64,000 nt of DNA from Qipengyuania flava. GTDB lineage: Bacteria > Pseudomonadota > Alphaproteobacteria > Sphingomonadales > Sphingomonadaceae. The stretch spans positions 186,001 through 250,000 of the forward strand of contig NZ_JAASQU010000002.1 of assembly GCF_011762005.1 (NCBI RefSeq), in the 5' to 3' direction. Within the stretch, counting starts at the first letter, position 1. Each line of letters opens with the position of its first letter. The notes beneath the pieces were generated by a model. That model saw only the letters and a list, made by a program, of their open reading frames with translations, was not told the DNA's origin and did no database searches. The translations under genes were made by a program, and so were the position numbers. Below, piece after piece: positions 26,005-34,851 of this stretch.

Positions 26005-26318
26005 GCGACACGGTATCCACCACCGCGCCCTTGTGGCGCTGGACCGCGAAGAACGGGGTTAGCTGGTTCTTCGTTACCATCGATGGCGAAGCGGGCGAGG
26101 AACTGTCGGCGACCGAGGCGATGCGCCGGCTCGAATTGGGCCGCAAGCCGGGGTTCCGGTCGCTAAAGGTCGAAGCGCGCATCGGTGAAACGGTCTGGCA
26201 GACCTCCTGCTTTCCGCGAGACGAAGGCGGCTGGATGCTCCCGGTCAAGGCTCCGGTTCGCAAGGCCGAGAACATATCCGAAGACGATCGTGTCGCGGTC
26301 ACCCTGCGCGCGGTCTAG
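26001..26318 (+). CDS. DUF1905 family protein
   Basis: The 105-residue product contains the DUF1905 pattern (LWRWTAKNGVSWFFVTIDGE, GFRSLKVEARIGETVWQTSCFP, GGWMLPVKAPVRKAE). The function of the family is unknown; it is a small beta-barrel-like soluble domain. No ATG is available at the right place. The start appears to be TTG at 26001, which overlaps the cyclophilin stop (TTGA), so the gene is translationally coupled. The 3' end overlaps the convergent VOC gene by four bases. Confidence 0.8.
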   Translation: MSDTVSTTAPLWRWTAKNGVSWFFVTIDGEAGEELSATEAMRRLELGRKPGFRSLKVEARIGETVWQTSCFPRDEGGWMLPVKAPVRKAENISEDDRVAVTLRAV

Positions 26319-26673
26319 ACCCGCTGCATCAATTCGATGCGATTGCCGAACGGGTCGGCGATATCGCCGCGGACGTAACCCTCGAGCGGCTTTCCCGGCT
26401 TGAAGGGCACCCCCGCCCGCTCCAGCCGCAATACCAGCGTGTCGAGATCGTCGACCAGCAATGCGGGATGCGCCCGCCCTGCGGGGAGGAAAGCCTCCTC
26501 GACCCCGCAATGGATCGAGACGCCGTGCCCCTCGAACCAGCAACCGCCATTCACGGCGAGATGCGGGGGCTTGGCCACTTCCGCCAGCCCCATCAGATCG
26601 ACCCAGAACGCCGCGCATGGGTCTCGCCGCCATGCGGCATAGCGAGTTGAACGTGGTCGATCCCGATGATCAC
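26315..26673 (-). pseudogene. VOC/glyoxalase-family protein with a single-base frameshift
   Basis: Two frames must be joined to give one complete VOC-family protein of about 119 residues. The first frame starts at GTG 26673 (IIGIDHVQLAMPHGGETHAR) and stops at 26593; the second gives MGLAEVAKPPHLAVNGGCWFEG through DPFGNRIELMQRV to 26315. Reading GCGCGGGCGTTC instead of the GCGCGGCGTTC found near 26611-26621 restores the frame, so one G appears to be missing. VOC proteins are metal-dependent lyases or dioxygenases; no substrate can be named. The GTG overlaps the rsh stop (GTGA). It is either a recent inactivation or a sequencing error in a G/C run; the intact coding potential on both sides favours a very recent event or an error. 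Confidence 0.8.
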
Positions 26674-28760
26674 ACGCGTTCCGCCTGTGCGACCGAGTCG
26701 CTGGCGCGCAAGGCGCTGAGGATGCGCGTGAGGTGCGGAACGTCCTGCACTTCGAGGTCGATCTCGTATGTGGTGAACGGATGGTCCAGCTGCGTCTGCA
26801 TCAGGCTGGTCACGTTGACGTGGTTCTGCGCGAAGATGCCCGCCATTTCCGCCAGCGTGCCGGGCCGGTCGTAGAGCGTAACGCGCAATCGGCCGACCGC
26901 CCCGCGCGAACGCTTGCCCCACGACAGGTCGAGCCAGTCATTGTCGATCCCGCTCGCGAGGCGGCTGCAATCGATAGTGTGCACTTCGACGCCTTCGCCG
27001 GGTTTGCGCAACCCGACGATGCGGTCGCCCGGCACGGGGTGACAGCACTCGGCGAGCTGGAAGCCCATGCCAGGCGTCAACCCGCGGATCGAAAGCGCCT
27101 TGCCGCTCTTTGCCCAGTCGGGTTCGTTCTCGAGCTCCGCCGTGCATCCGGGAACAAGTGCTTCCATCACCGCGCGGTCCTCGATCTTGGCCGAGCCCAT
27201 AGCGTAATAGAGGTCTTCCTCATCCTCCATTTCGAGCCGCTTGATCGCCTCGCGCAGCGCTTTCTTACCGATCTTGGCGGGCACGCGCAGCGCGATCTCG
27301 TCGAACAGCTTCTGACCGATTTCGGCCACTTCGGCGCGTTCCTTCAGCCGCACCGCGCGGCGGATCGAAGCGCGCGCCTTGCCGGTGACGACAAAGCCGA
27401 GCCACGAAAGCTGCGGGTCGGCATTGTCGCTCTTGATGATCTCGACCACATCGCCATTGTTGAGCTGCGTTCGCAGCGGCATGTGCCGCCCGTTGATCTT
27501 TGCGCCAACGGTCTGCGCGCCGAGATCGGTATGCACCGCAAAGGCAAAGTCGACCGGCGTTGCACCCTTGGGCAGCTGGAACAGCGCGCCCTTGGGGGTG
27601 AATGCGAAAATGCGATCCTGGTAGATCGCCATTCGCGTGTGCTCGAGCAGTTCCTCGGGATCATGGCTGGCATCCACGATCTCGATCAGGTCGCGCAGCC
27701 AGCCGACCTGGCCGTCGGGCCGGTCATCCTGCTTGTAGGCCCAGTGCGCGGCAAAGCCGAATTCGTTGACCCGGTGCATTTCGCGCGTGCGGATCTGCAC
27801 TTCGACGCGCATCGACTTGCCGTAGATCAGCGAGGTGTGCAGCGACCGGTAGCCATTGTTCTTCGGGGTGGAGATATAGTCCTTGAACTTGCCCGGCAGG
27901 AACTGCCACGTCGTATGCAGCACACCCAATGCGCGGTAGCAGTCCGACACGTCTTCGCAGATGATGCGAAAAGCCATGATGTCGGTCACCTGCTCGAACG
28001 AAACATGGCGCTCGGCCATCTTGCGCCAGATCGAATAGGGATGCTTCTCGCGGCCTGAAACCTCGGTGGTGATTCCCGCTTCGAGCAAAGCGTGCTTCAT
28101 GTCGAGCGCGATGGCATCGACCTGCCCGCCGTCCTCGCTGCGGATCTGGTCGAGCCGCTGCGTGATCGTGGCGTAGGCCTCGGGCTCGATCTGCTCGAAG
28201 GCGAGCATCTGCATTTCGCGCATGTATTCATAGAGGCCAATCCGCTCGGCGAGCGGGGCGTAGATTTCCATCGTCTCGCGCGCGATGCGCTGGCGTTTCT
28301 CGGGCTTCTTGATGAAGTGCAGCGTGCGCATGTTGTGCAGCCGGTCGCCCAGCTTGACCAGCAGCACGCGGATGTCCTCGCTCATCGCCAGCAGGAACTT
28401 GCGCAGGTTTTCCGCCGCGCGCTCGTTCTCGGGCATCTGTTCGATCTTCGACAGCTTGGTCACGCCATCGACCAGCCGGGCGACGTCCTTGCCGAACTTC
28501 GCCTCGATATCGTCGATCGTCGCCAGCGTATCTTCCACCGTATCGTGGAGCAGCGCGGTGGCGATGGTTTCCTGGTCGAGTTTGAGATCGGTCATAAGAC
28601 CGGCGACTTCGACCGGGTGGCTGAAATAGGGATCCCCGCTCGCGCGCGTTTGCGTGCCGTGTTTCTGCACGGTGTAGACATAGGCGCGATTGAGCATCGC
28701 CTCGTCGGCATCGGGATCGTATTCCAGGACCCGTTCCACGAGTTCGTACTGGCGCAGCAT
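26670..28760 (-). CDS. rsh: Bifunctional (p)ppGpp synthetase/hydrolase (Rsh)
   Basis: The 696-residue protein has the HD hydrolase domain (HDTVEDT near residue 70-76), the RelA/SpoT synthetase domain (about 240-350, with FKDYISTPKNNGYRSLHT), a TGS domain (about 385-445) and a C-terminal ACT domain (about 620-695). Both catalytic centres look intact, as expected of the single Rsh of alphaproteobacteria, which makes and degrades the stringent-response alarmone. The ATG at 28760 was chosen because homology starts there (MLRQYELVERVLEYDPD); the upstream extension is not Rsh-like. The gene is divergent from fumC. Confidence 0.96.
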   Translation of the reverse strand: MLRQYELVERVLEYDPDADEAMLNRAYVYTVQKHGTQTRASGDPYFSHPVEVAGLMTDLKLDQETIATALLHDTVEDTLATIDDIEAKFGKDVARLVDGVTKLSKIEQMPENERAAENLRKFLLAMSEDIRVLLVKLGDRLHNMRTLHFIKKPEKRQRIARETMEIYAPLAERIGLYEYMREMQMLAFEQIEPEAYATITQRLDQIRSEDGGQVDAIALDMKHALLEAGITTEVSGREKHPYSIWRKMAERHVSFEQVTDIMAFRIICEDVSDCYRALGVLHTTWQFLPGKFKDYISTPKNNGYRSLHTSLIYGKSMRVEVQIRTREMHRVNEFGFAAHWAYKQDDRPDGQVGWLRDLIEIVDASHDPEELLEHTRMAIYQDRIFAFTPKGALFQLPKGATPVDFAFAVHTDLGAQTVGAKINGRHMPLRTQLNNGDVVEIIKSDNADPQLSWLGFVVTGKARASIRRAVRLKERAEVAEIGQKLFDEIALRVPAKIGKKALREAIKRLEMEDEEDLYYAMGSAKIEDRAVMEALVPGCTAELENEPDWAKSGKALSIRGLTPGMGFQLAECCHPVPGDRIVGLRKPGEGVEVHTIDCSRLASGIDNDWLDLSWGKRSRGAVGRLRVTLYDRPGTLAEMAGIFAQNHVNVTSLMQTQLDHPFTTYEIDLEVQDVPHLTRILSALRASDSVAQAERV

Positions 28761-28902
28761 ATTTTCGAGATAGGTGCGCTTCGCCGCCGTGAACAGGAAG
28801 AATTTGCCGACCGTGCGATTCACGGGTGGCGCGCTGCGCGAAGCGATCCTACCAGAGCGCCACATCGAGACGCGCCCGAAAGCGGCAACAAGGAGACAGG
28901 CG

Positions 28903-30288
28903 ATGAGCGAGACGCGCACCGAAACCGATTCCATCGGACCGATCGAAGTTCCCGGCACGGCATATTGGGGTGCGCAGACGCAGCGCAGCTTGCAGAACTT
29001 CCCCTTTCCCGCGAACCAGCAGATGCCGCTGGGTATCGTTTACGGCCAGGCCGCAGTGAAGCAGGCCGCGGCAAGGACCAACGGCAAGCACGGGCTCGAT
29101 GCCACGATCGTCGCCGCGATCGAAGATGCCGCGACCGCGATCCGCGCGGGCGAGTTCGACCAGGAATTCCCGCTGACCATCTTCCAGACCGGCAGCGGCA
29201 CGCAGACCAACATGAATGTCAACGAAGTGATCGCGGGTATCGCCAACGAGAAGCTGGCGGGCACGCGTGGCGGCAAGAGCCCGGTCCACCCCAATGATCA
29301 CGTCAACATGTCGCAAAGCTCGAACGACAGCTTTCCCACCGCGCTGCATATTGCCACAGCCCTGGCCACCCGCGATGCGCTGCTGCCGGCAATCGATACG
29401 CTGATCGCTTCGCTGCAGGCCAAGTCCGACGAATTTGCGGATATCGTGAAGATCGGCCGCACGCATACGCAGGATGCGACGCCGCTGACCCTGGGCCAGG
29501 AATTCTCGGGCTATGTCGCGCAGCTGGTCAGCTGCAAGGCGCGCATCGAAGGTGCGCTCGACGGCAACATCCGCAAGCTGGCGATCGGCGGCACCGCGGT
29601 CGGTACCGGCCTCAACGCGCCTGACGGCTGGGCGCAGGACATGGCAGACGCCATTTCGGACATCACCGGCATGCGCTTCGAAAGCGCGCCCAACAAGTTC
29701 GAACAGCTCGCCGCCAAGGACGGGCTGGTGTTCTTCTCGGGGGCGCTCAACACGCTAGCAGTGGCGCTCAACAAGATTGCCAATGATATCCGCTTCCTCG
29801 GCTCGGGCCCGCGTTCGGGCCTTGGCGAACTGTCGCTGCCGGCCAACGAGCCGGGCAGCTCGATCATGCCGGGGAAGGTCAATCCGACGCAGTGCGAGAT
29901 GCTGACCATGGTTGCCGCGCAGATGATCGGCAACCACCAGGCGGTGACTGTCGGCGGCATGCAGGGTCATTTCGAACTCAATGTGTTCATGCCCGTGATC
30001 GGCGCCAACGTGCTGCGCTCGATCGAACTGGCAAGCATCGGGATGACCGGCTTCGCGACGCGGTGTGTCGACGGGATCGAAGCCAATCGCGACCAGATCG
30101 CCGACCTTGTCGGCCGTTCACTGATGCTGGTCACCGCGCTGGCGCCCGAGATCGGCTACGACAACGCCGCCAATATCGCCAAGCACGCGCACAAGACCGG
30201 CCAGACGCTCAAGCAGGCCGGGCTCGAGCTGGGGCTTGTCGACGAACCGACCTTCGATCGGCTGGTGCGCCCCGAGACCATGGTCTGA
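28903..30288 (+). CDS. fumC: Fumarate hydratase class II
   Basis: The 461-residue enzyme converts fumarate to L-malate in the TCA cycle. The lyase-superfamily signature GSSIMPGKVNP is present around residue 318-328, with TGSGTQTNMNVNEV and HPNDHVNMSQSSND earlier. The ATG at 28903 follows AAGGAGA by six bases. The class II enzyme is iron-free and oxygen-stable. Confidence 0.97.
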   Translation: MSETRTETDSIGPIEVPGTAYWGAQTQRSLQNFPFPANQQMPLGIVYGQAAVKQAAARTNGKHGLDATIVAAIEDAATAIRAGEFDQEFPLTIFQTGSGTQTNMNVNEVIAGIANEKLAGTRGGKSPVHPNDHVNMSQSSNDSFPTALHIATALATRDALLPAIDTLIASLQAKSDEFADIVKIGRTHTQDATPLTLGQEFSGYVAQLVSCKARIEGALDGNIRKLAIGGTAVGTGLNAPDGWAQDMADAISDITGMRFESAPNKFEQLAAKDGLVFFSGALNTLAVALNKIANDIRFLGSGPRSGLGELSLPANEPGSSIMPGKVNPTQCEMLTMVAAQMIGNHQAVTVGGMQGHFELNVFMPVIGANVLRSIELASIGMTGFATRCVDGIEANRDQIADLVGRSLMLVTALAPEIGYDNAANIAKHAHKTGQTLKQAGLELGLVDEPTFDRLVRPETMV

Positions 30289-30298
30289 GAGCCGGCGC

Positions 30299-30335
30299 GG
30301 GAAAGCGGGCGTTCCTGCCGGAGCCCCGCTTTCCC
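30299..30335. terminator. Perfect 11-bp inverted repeat between fumC and the M1 peptidase gene
   Basis: GGGAAAGCGGG (30299-30309) and CCCGCTTTCCC (30325-30335) are exact complements with a 15-nt loop between convergent genes. There is no T run; it is a probable bidirectional transcript end. Confidence 0.55.
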
Positions 30336-30370
30336 CCACCGCATGGGCAGGACCTGTATCCGCCCCGGCT

Positions 30371-32278
30371 TTACTGCGCCGGCTCACCCACGATCGCATC
30401 GACTCCCGCGCGGGTCACCGCATGGTAGCCGCCACGGGTATCGGCATAGATGCGTTGCGCGATGGGCTGACCCCAGTCACCCTGGTCCCACAAGACTTTG
30501 AACAGCGGCCGTACGAACTTGGCACGGCCGACCTCGGCCAGGAAAGCTTCCACCTGCGGAACTGCGGGCTGGTAGCGGTTGGCGAGCGCCAGTTCGAGCC
30601 ACAGGAACAGTTCTTCGTTATTGCCCGTACCCGATAGGCCCAGCGCCCGGTCGAGCGTTGCCAATTGGTCGGCACTGCGCTGCTTGGGAATATTGTCGAG
30701 GAAACGCTGACGCTCCGCGCTGCTCCACTGCGCATAGGCGCCCGGGATTGCGCCAGTGGCTCCATAGGCCGTCACCGCCGCATCGACCGTCGCAAAAGCC
30801 GCCGGATCGGGCTTCGCCACATTGGCGGGCAGGCCCGGCTCGAAGATCCATTCGCGCAGCATCAGCGCCTGGGCTTCGGCCTCGCCCTGCACGAGATTGG
30901 CCATCATGTCCTCGTAGAACAGCTCGCTCGTTGCCGGCTGGAAGGCGTGATTGTCGAACCACTGGCGCAGCCAGGCGTCGAAGCGTTCGCGGCCGACCAC
31001 GCTTTCCACCGTGCGAAGGAAGAAGGCGCCCTTATCGTAGGCGATCGCACTGCCGAGCTGGTATCCCCCATCGGTGCTGAGCGCAGTGCCAGGAGCATCC
31101 GCGCCGACCTCGGCAAGCGTTTCCTTGATATTGGCGAACATCAGCGCGGCTTCCTGCTCGGCGCGCTGCTTGCCATAGACCGCCTCGACGATGCGGTTCT
31201 CGAAATAGGTGGTCACGCCCTCGTTGAGCCAGCTGTCGCCCCACACTGCATTGGTCACGAGATTGCCCGACCAGCTGTGCGCCAATTCGTGCGCGACGAG
31301 GCCGTTGTTCGACCGGTCGCCCGCGATGAATGTCGGCGTAAGGAAGGTCATCACGGGGTTTTCCATCCCGCCATAGGGGAAAGCGGGCGGCAGGACGATC
31401 ATGTCGTAGCGCCCCCAGCGATACTCGCCATAGAGTTTCTCCGCCGCGACGACCATTTCCTCGGTGTCGTTCACTTCGCGCCATGCGCGGTCGAGCGTGG
31501 CCGGTTCGGCCCAGACACCGGTGCGCGGACCAATCGCCTTGAAGTCGATATCGCCCGCCGCGATCGCGATGAGATAGGGCGGCACGGGCTTGTCCATCAC
31601 GAAGGTGAAGGCGCGGCGGCCATTCCCGAGCCTTTCGGGCTCGCCCTGTCGCACGCCGCTCATCACCACGTCGAGCGGCTCGGGTGCAGTGATCCGCGCT
31701 TCCCATGTCTGGCGGATGCCGGGACTGTCCTGCGTCGGAATCCAGGTGCGGTTGAGGATCGCCTGCCCCTGGCTGAAGAGGAAGGGGTGCACCCCGCCCT
31801 TGGTCTGTTCGGGGCTGAGCCATTGCAGCGCGCTGGCATCTTCAGGTGCGCGATAGTCGATGCGCAGCGTTTCCGCCCCGTCGAGCGTGATCGTCAGCGG
31901 AGCCCCCTTGCCGCCGCGCGGATCGGGTTCGCCCATCGTGTAAGCAAGCGCGCGGCCAGCACCATCGGTAACCTGCTCGATCTCCAGCCCGTTGCTGTCG
32001 AGGACGATCTCCTGCGCGCCGGGCGCGGCGAGGACGGTCAGTTCGGCCGTTCCGCCGACGCGCTTGGAATCGAAATCGAGCGCAAGGTCGAGCGCGACAT
32101 GCGTCACGCGTGCGACCTGCGGCTGCGCATAGGTCAGCGTATCGACCGCTTCGGGGGACGTAAGGATGGGCGAAACCATGCGATCGGGCCCAACTGCCGT
32201 CGAGACAGACGTGGTTTCCATCGTGGTGCAGGCGGTGCTGGCCAGAAGCAGGGCGAGCGGGGCGGCGATTCTACGCAT
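30371..32278 (-). CDS. M1-family zinc metallopeptidase, probable lipoprotein
   Basis: The 635-residue protein has the M1 exopeptidase motif GGMEN and the zinc site HELAHSW followed by a Glu (NEGVTTYFE) 18 residues later. The C-terminal helical region resembles leukotriene-A4 hydrolase/aminopeptidase relatives. The N-terminus (MRRIAAPLALLLASTAC) looks like a lipoprotein signal with Cys17, so the enzyme would be membrane-attached in the periplasm and trim peptides. The lipobox lacks the usual Leu at -3 and is less certain than the peptidase call. Confidence 0.93.
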   Translation of the reverse strand: MRRIAAPLALLLASTACTTMETTSVSTAVGPDRMVSPILTSPEAVDTLTYAQPQVARVTHVALDLALDFDSKRVGGTAELTVLAAPGAQEIVLDSNGLEIEQVTDGAGRALAYTMGEPDPRGGKGAPLTITLDGAETLRIDYRAPEDASALQWLSPEQTKGGVHPFLFSQGQAILNRTWIPTQDSPGIRQTWEARITAPEPLDVVMSGVRQGEPERLGNGRRAFTFVMDKPVPPYLIAIAAGDIDFKAIGPRTGVWAEPATLDRAWREVNDTEEMVVAAEKLYGEYRWGRYDMIVLPPAFPYGGMENPVMTFLTPTFIAGDRSNNGLVAHELAHSWSGNLVTNAVWGDSWLNEGVTTYFENRIVEAVYGKQRAEQEAALMFANIKETLAEVGADAPGTALSTDGGYQLGSAIAYDKGAFFLRTVESVVGRERFDAWLRQWFDNHAFQPATSELFYEDMMANLVQGEAEAQALMLREWIFEPGLPANVAKPDPAAFATVDAAVTAYGATGAIPGAYAQWSSAERQRFLDNIPKQRSADQLATLDRALGLSGTGNNEELFLWLELALANRYQPAVPQVEAFLAEVGRAKFVRPLFKVLWDQGDWGQPIAQRIYADTRGGYHAVTRAGVDAIVGEPAQ

Positions 32279-32361
32279 TGGGTGGTCTCCGGTCGGTGCA
32301 TGCCGGATGCGCGACCCGGCTGTGTGTCTGGTGCTTCGGTATGTCTAGGCTCGCGGGCGGC

Positions 32362-33219
32362 TCACGACCAGACCGCCTCGGGCGGCAGGCTCATCAGGAT
32401 CGCATCGATATTGCCGCCGGTCTTGAGGCCGAACAGCGTCCCTCGGTCATAGACGAGATTGAACTCGGCATAGCGGCCGCGCCATTCGAGCTGGTGCAGC
32501 TTCTCAGCATCGGTGAATTCGCTGTTCATGCGGCGACGGACAAGAGTGGGGAAGATGTCGAGGAAGGCCTCGCCGACGTCCTTCGTGAAAGCGAGATTGC
32601 GCTCGAATGCAGGCTCGTCCTCGCATTCGAGGTGGTCGTAGAAAATCCCGCCCACGCCGCGGTGCACGCCGCGGTGGGGGATGTAGAAATAGTCGTCCGC
32701 CCACTTCTTGAACCGGTCGTAATAGGTCGGATTATGGGCCGCACAGGCAGCGCGGAAGCGCGCGTGAAATTCTTCGGTATCCTCGGCATAGGGAATCGGC
32801 GGGTTGAGATCTGCACCACCGCCGAACCAGGCCTTGCCGGTGGTCAGAAACCGCGTGTTCATATGCACGGCAGGGACATGCGGGTTCGCCATATGCGCCA
32901 CCAGGCTGATGCCCGTGGCGGTGAACCCGGGATTGTCCGCGCTCGCGCCGTTTATCGTACCCGCGAACTCGGGCGCGAAATTGCCGCGCACGGTCGAGAC
33001 GTTGACGCCGACTTTTTCGAACACCTTGCCCTTCATCAGCCCGCGCTTACCGCCCCCGGGATCGGCATTGCCTTCCTCTTCGCGGTTCCAGCTGTCGTAT
33101 TGGAAGCTGGCGTCGCTGCCCGCCTCGCGTTCGATCGCCTCGAACTCTGCGCAAATGCGGTCGCGCAGGCTTTCGAACCAAGTGCGGGCAGTGTCGGTCT
33201 GCTGGGTCCAGTCGGTCAT
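32362..33219 (-). CDS. hemF: Oxygen-dependent coproporphyrinogen III oxidase
   Basis: The 285-residue protein is full length for HemF. Recognisable blocks are MNTRFLTTGKAWFGGGADLNPP, HNPTYYDRFKKWADDYFYIPHR and GGIFYDHLE. It decarboxylates coproporphyrinogen III to protoporphyrinogen IX using O2, in haem synthesis in the cytoplasm. An FNR/FixK-type box lies about 60 bp upstream of its start codon, which would tie expression to oxygen. Confidence 0.96.
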   Translation of the reverse strand: MTDWTQQTDTARTWFESLRDRICAEFEAIEREAGSDASFQYDSWNREEEGNADPGGGKRGLMKGKVFEKVGVNVSTVRGNFAPEFAGTINGASADNPGFTATGISLVAHMANPHVPAVHMNTRFLTTGKAWFGGGADLNPPIPYAEDTEEFHARFRAACAAHNPTYYDRFKKWADDYFYIPHRGVHRGVGGIFYDHLECEDEPAFERNLAFTKDVGEAFLDIFPTLVRRRMNSEFTDAEKLHQLEWRGRYAEFNLVYDRGTLFGLKTGGNIDAILMSLPPEAVWS

Positions 33220-33278
33220 AATATCCTATGATGTCGCTGCATGAGCTCGCTCACAAGGCCCTTGCAGGTGGGCGCGCA

Positions 33279-33292
33279 TTGACCGGGATCAA
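33279..33292. promoter_or_regulatory. FNR/FixK-type box upstream of hemF
   Basis: TTGACCGGGATCAA matches the TTGAT-N4-ATCAA consensus of FNR/FixK regulators in nine of ten defined positions. It lies 60-73 bp before the hemF start and 52-65 bp before the divergent pdeM start, so it could affect either gene. Confidence 0.5.
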
Positions 33293-33343
33293 TTCGCCGT
33301 TCCCGGCCTTGCCATTGCGACCGGGCTACGGCAATAGCGCCGC

Positions 33344-34048
33344 ATGGTTCCCCTTTCGTTCGCTGGCGAGGAATGGCTCCTGACCGAGGGCCGCGCGCTG
33401 TACTGGCCGCGTGAACGCGCCCTGCTGGTCGCCGACCTGCATCTGGAGAAGGGCAGCTTTTTCGCGCGGCACGGGCAAATGATCCCACCTTACGATAGCC
33501 GCGAAACGCTCGAGCGCGTCGCGCTGGCGATCCGCGAGACGGGCGCACGCCGCGTGATCACGCTGGGCGATAATTTTCACGATTCGGCCGGCTCGACCCG
33601 GCTGGAAGAACATGCCGCGGGCATGCTCCACGCGCTGACGCGCGCGGTCGACTGGGTCTGGATCACCGGCAATCACGATCCCGATATGGAGGCGCGCTGC
33701 GGCGGCACGCTGGCGGAAGAACTCGAAGTGGCCGGCGTGATCCTGCGCCACCGCGCGCAAGTGGGCGAAACCCGCCCCGAGCTGTCGGGCCATTACCACC
33801 CGCGCCTGCAGGTGAAGGTGCGCCAACGCATGATCCGTCGTCCCTGCGCGGTGGTCAGTGCGAACGACGGGCCGGACGGCAAGCCCTCGGGCCGGATGAT
33901 CCTGCCCGCCTTTGGCGCCTTTACCGGTGGGATGAACGCGGGCGACCCGGCGATCCTCAAGGCGCTGCAACCGGCAGACCGGATCGATGCGGTGGTGCCA
34001 GCCAAGGGCAAACTGGCGCGCTTCAACCTGTGGAACCGTGCTGCCTGA
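33344..34048 (+). CDS. pdeM: Ligase-associated DNA damage response endonuclease PdeM
   Basis: The 234-residue metallophosphoesterase has all family motifs: DLHLEKGS, GDNFHDS, GNHD and GHYHPR. The ligase-associated PdeM group is recognised by its length and by the WLLTEGRALYWP start. Relatives usually sit beside an ATP-dependent DNA ligase and a Lhr-type helicase; those genes are not adjacent here. It is expected to be a nuclease or phosphodiesterase in DNA repair. Confidence 0.88.
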   Translation: MVPLSFAGEEWLLTEGRALYWPRERALLVADLHLEKGSFFARHGQMIPPYDSRETLERVALAIRETGARRVITLGDNFHDSAGSTRLEEHAAGMLHALTRAVDWVWITGNHDPDMEARCGGTLAEELEVAGVILRHRAQVGETRPELSGHYHPRLQVKVRQRMIRRPCAVVSANDGPDGKPSGRMILPAFGAFTGGMNAGDPAILKALQPADRIDAVVPAKGKLARFNLWNRAA

Positions 34049-34179
34049 GCGCAACGCCGACGCGCAAATATGCGCCCCATTCGCATAACACACTTCCGAA
34101 TCCGCGGAACAATGCCTACATGCTGCCTTTCTGAATACCGCAACCTTTATCAAATTCGGCAGCCAAAGGAGATTGCCCC

Positions 34180-34722
34180 ATAGCCCGTCCACCCCGGCGC
34201 AGCATGCAAATGCCCGTGAAAAGCGGCCCGCGCTACGATAACATGATCAATGTGCCGAAGGTCCGCGTGATCGATCACGAAGGCGAGAACCTCGGCGTTA
34301 TGTTCACCCGCGAAGCGACTGAGCAGGCCAATGAGCTTGGCCTCAACCTCGTCGAAGTGTCCCCCAACGCGGACCCGCCGGTGTGCAAGTTCCTCGATGT
34401 CGGCAAGCATCGCTACGAGGCGCAGAAAAAGGCGAACCTCGCGCGCAAGACGCAGAAGACCCAGGAAATCAAAGAGGTCAAGATGCGCCCCAACATCGAC
34501 ACGCACGATTACGACGTGAAGATGCGCAATGTCGTCAAGTTCATCGAGAACGGCGACAAGGTGAAATGCACCCTGCGTTTCCGCGGTCGCGAAATGGCGC
34601 ACCAGCAGCTCGGCATGGATTTGCTCAATCGCGTCCGCGACGATGTCGAGGAAATCGCGAAGGTCGAAGCATTCCCGCGGCTCGAAGGCCGCCAGATGAT
34701 CATGGTGCTCGCGCCGAAATAG
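34180..34722 (+). CDS. infC: Translation initiation factor IF-3 (AUA start)
   Basis: The 180-residue factor binds the 30S subunit and checks start-codon selection. N- and C-terminal IF3 domains are complete ([34 protein letters not shown]). The likely start is ATA at 34180: it lies 8 bases after a strong AAAGGAG and gives the usual basic leader ARPPRRS, while the ATG at 34204 has no ribosome binding sequence. infC in many bacteria starts at a rare AUU, and IF-3 represses its own translation through it; AUA would do the same here. Confidence 0.93.
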   Translation: MARPPRRSMQMPVKSGPRYDNMINVPKVRVIDHEGENLGVMFTREATEQANELGLNLVEVSPNADPPVCKFLDVGKHRYEAQKKANLARKTQKTQEIKEVKMRPNIDTHDYDVKMRNVVKFIENGDKVKCTLRFRGREMAHQQLGMDLLNRVRDDVEEIAKVEAFPRLEGRQMIMVLAPK

Positions 34723-34749
34723 GCAGCGCCGCGCTATCGATTGCATGCG

Positions 34750-34777
34750 AAGGGGCGGTCCGACGGGCCGCCCTTTT
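34750..34777 (+). terminator. Intrinsic terminator after infC
   Basis: GGGCGGTCC (34753-34761) pairs with GGGCCGCCC (34765-34773) with one G-T wobble, followed by TTTT. It lies about 30 bp after the infC stop. Confidence 0.85.
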
Positions 34778-34851
34778 CGTATCAGGTCGCCGCGCATTGC
34801 CCCCTGCTCCCGCCGCTGTTAGCAGGCGGGCCAAGGGGAGGATCGCAGCAA

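Noticed and set aside
26163-26633. 156-residue minus-strand frame around the VOC gene
   Set aside because: It is a third-frame shadow of the VOC and DUF1905 genes and does not carry VOC motifs.
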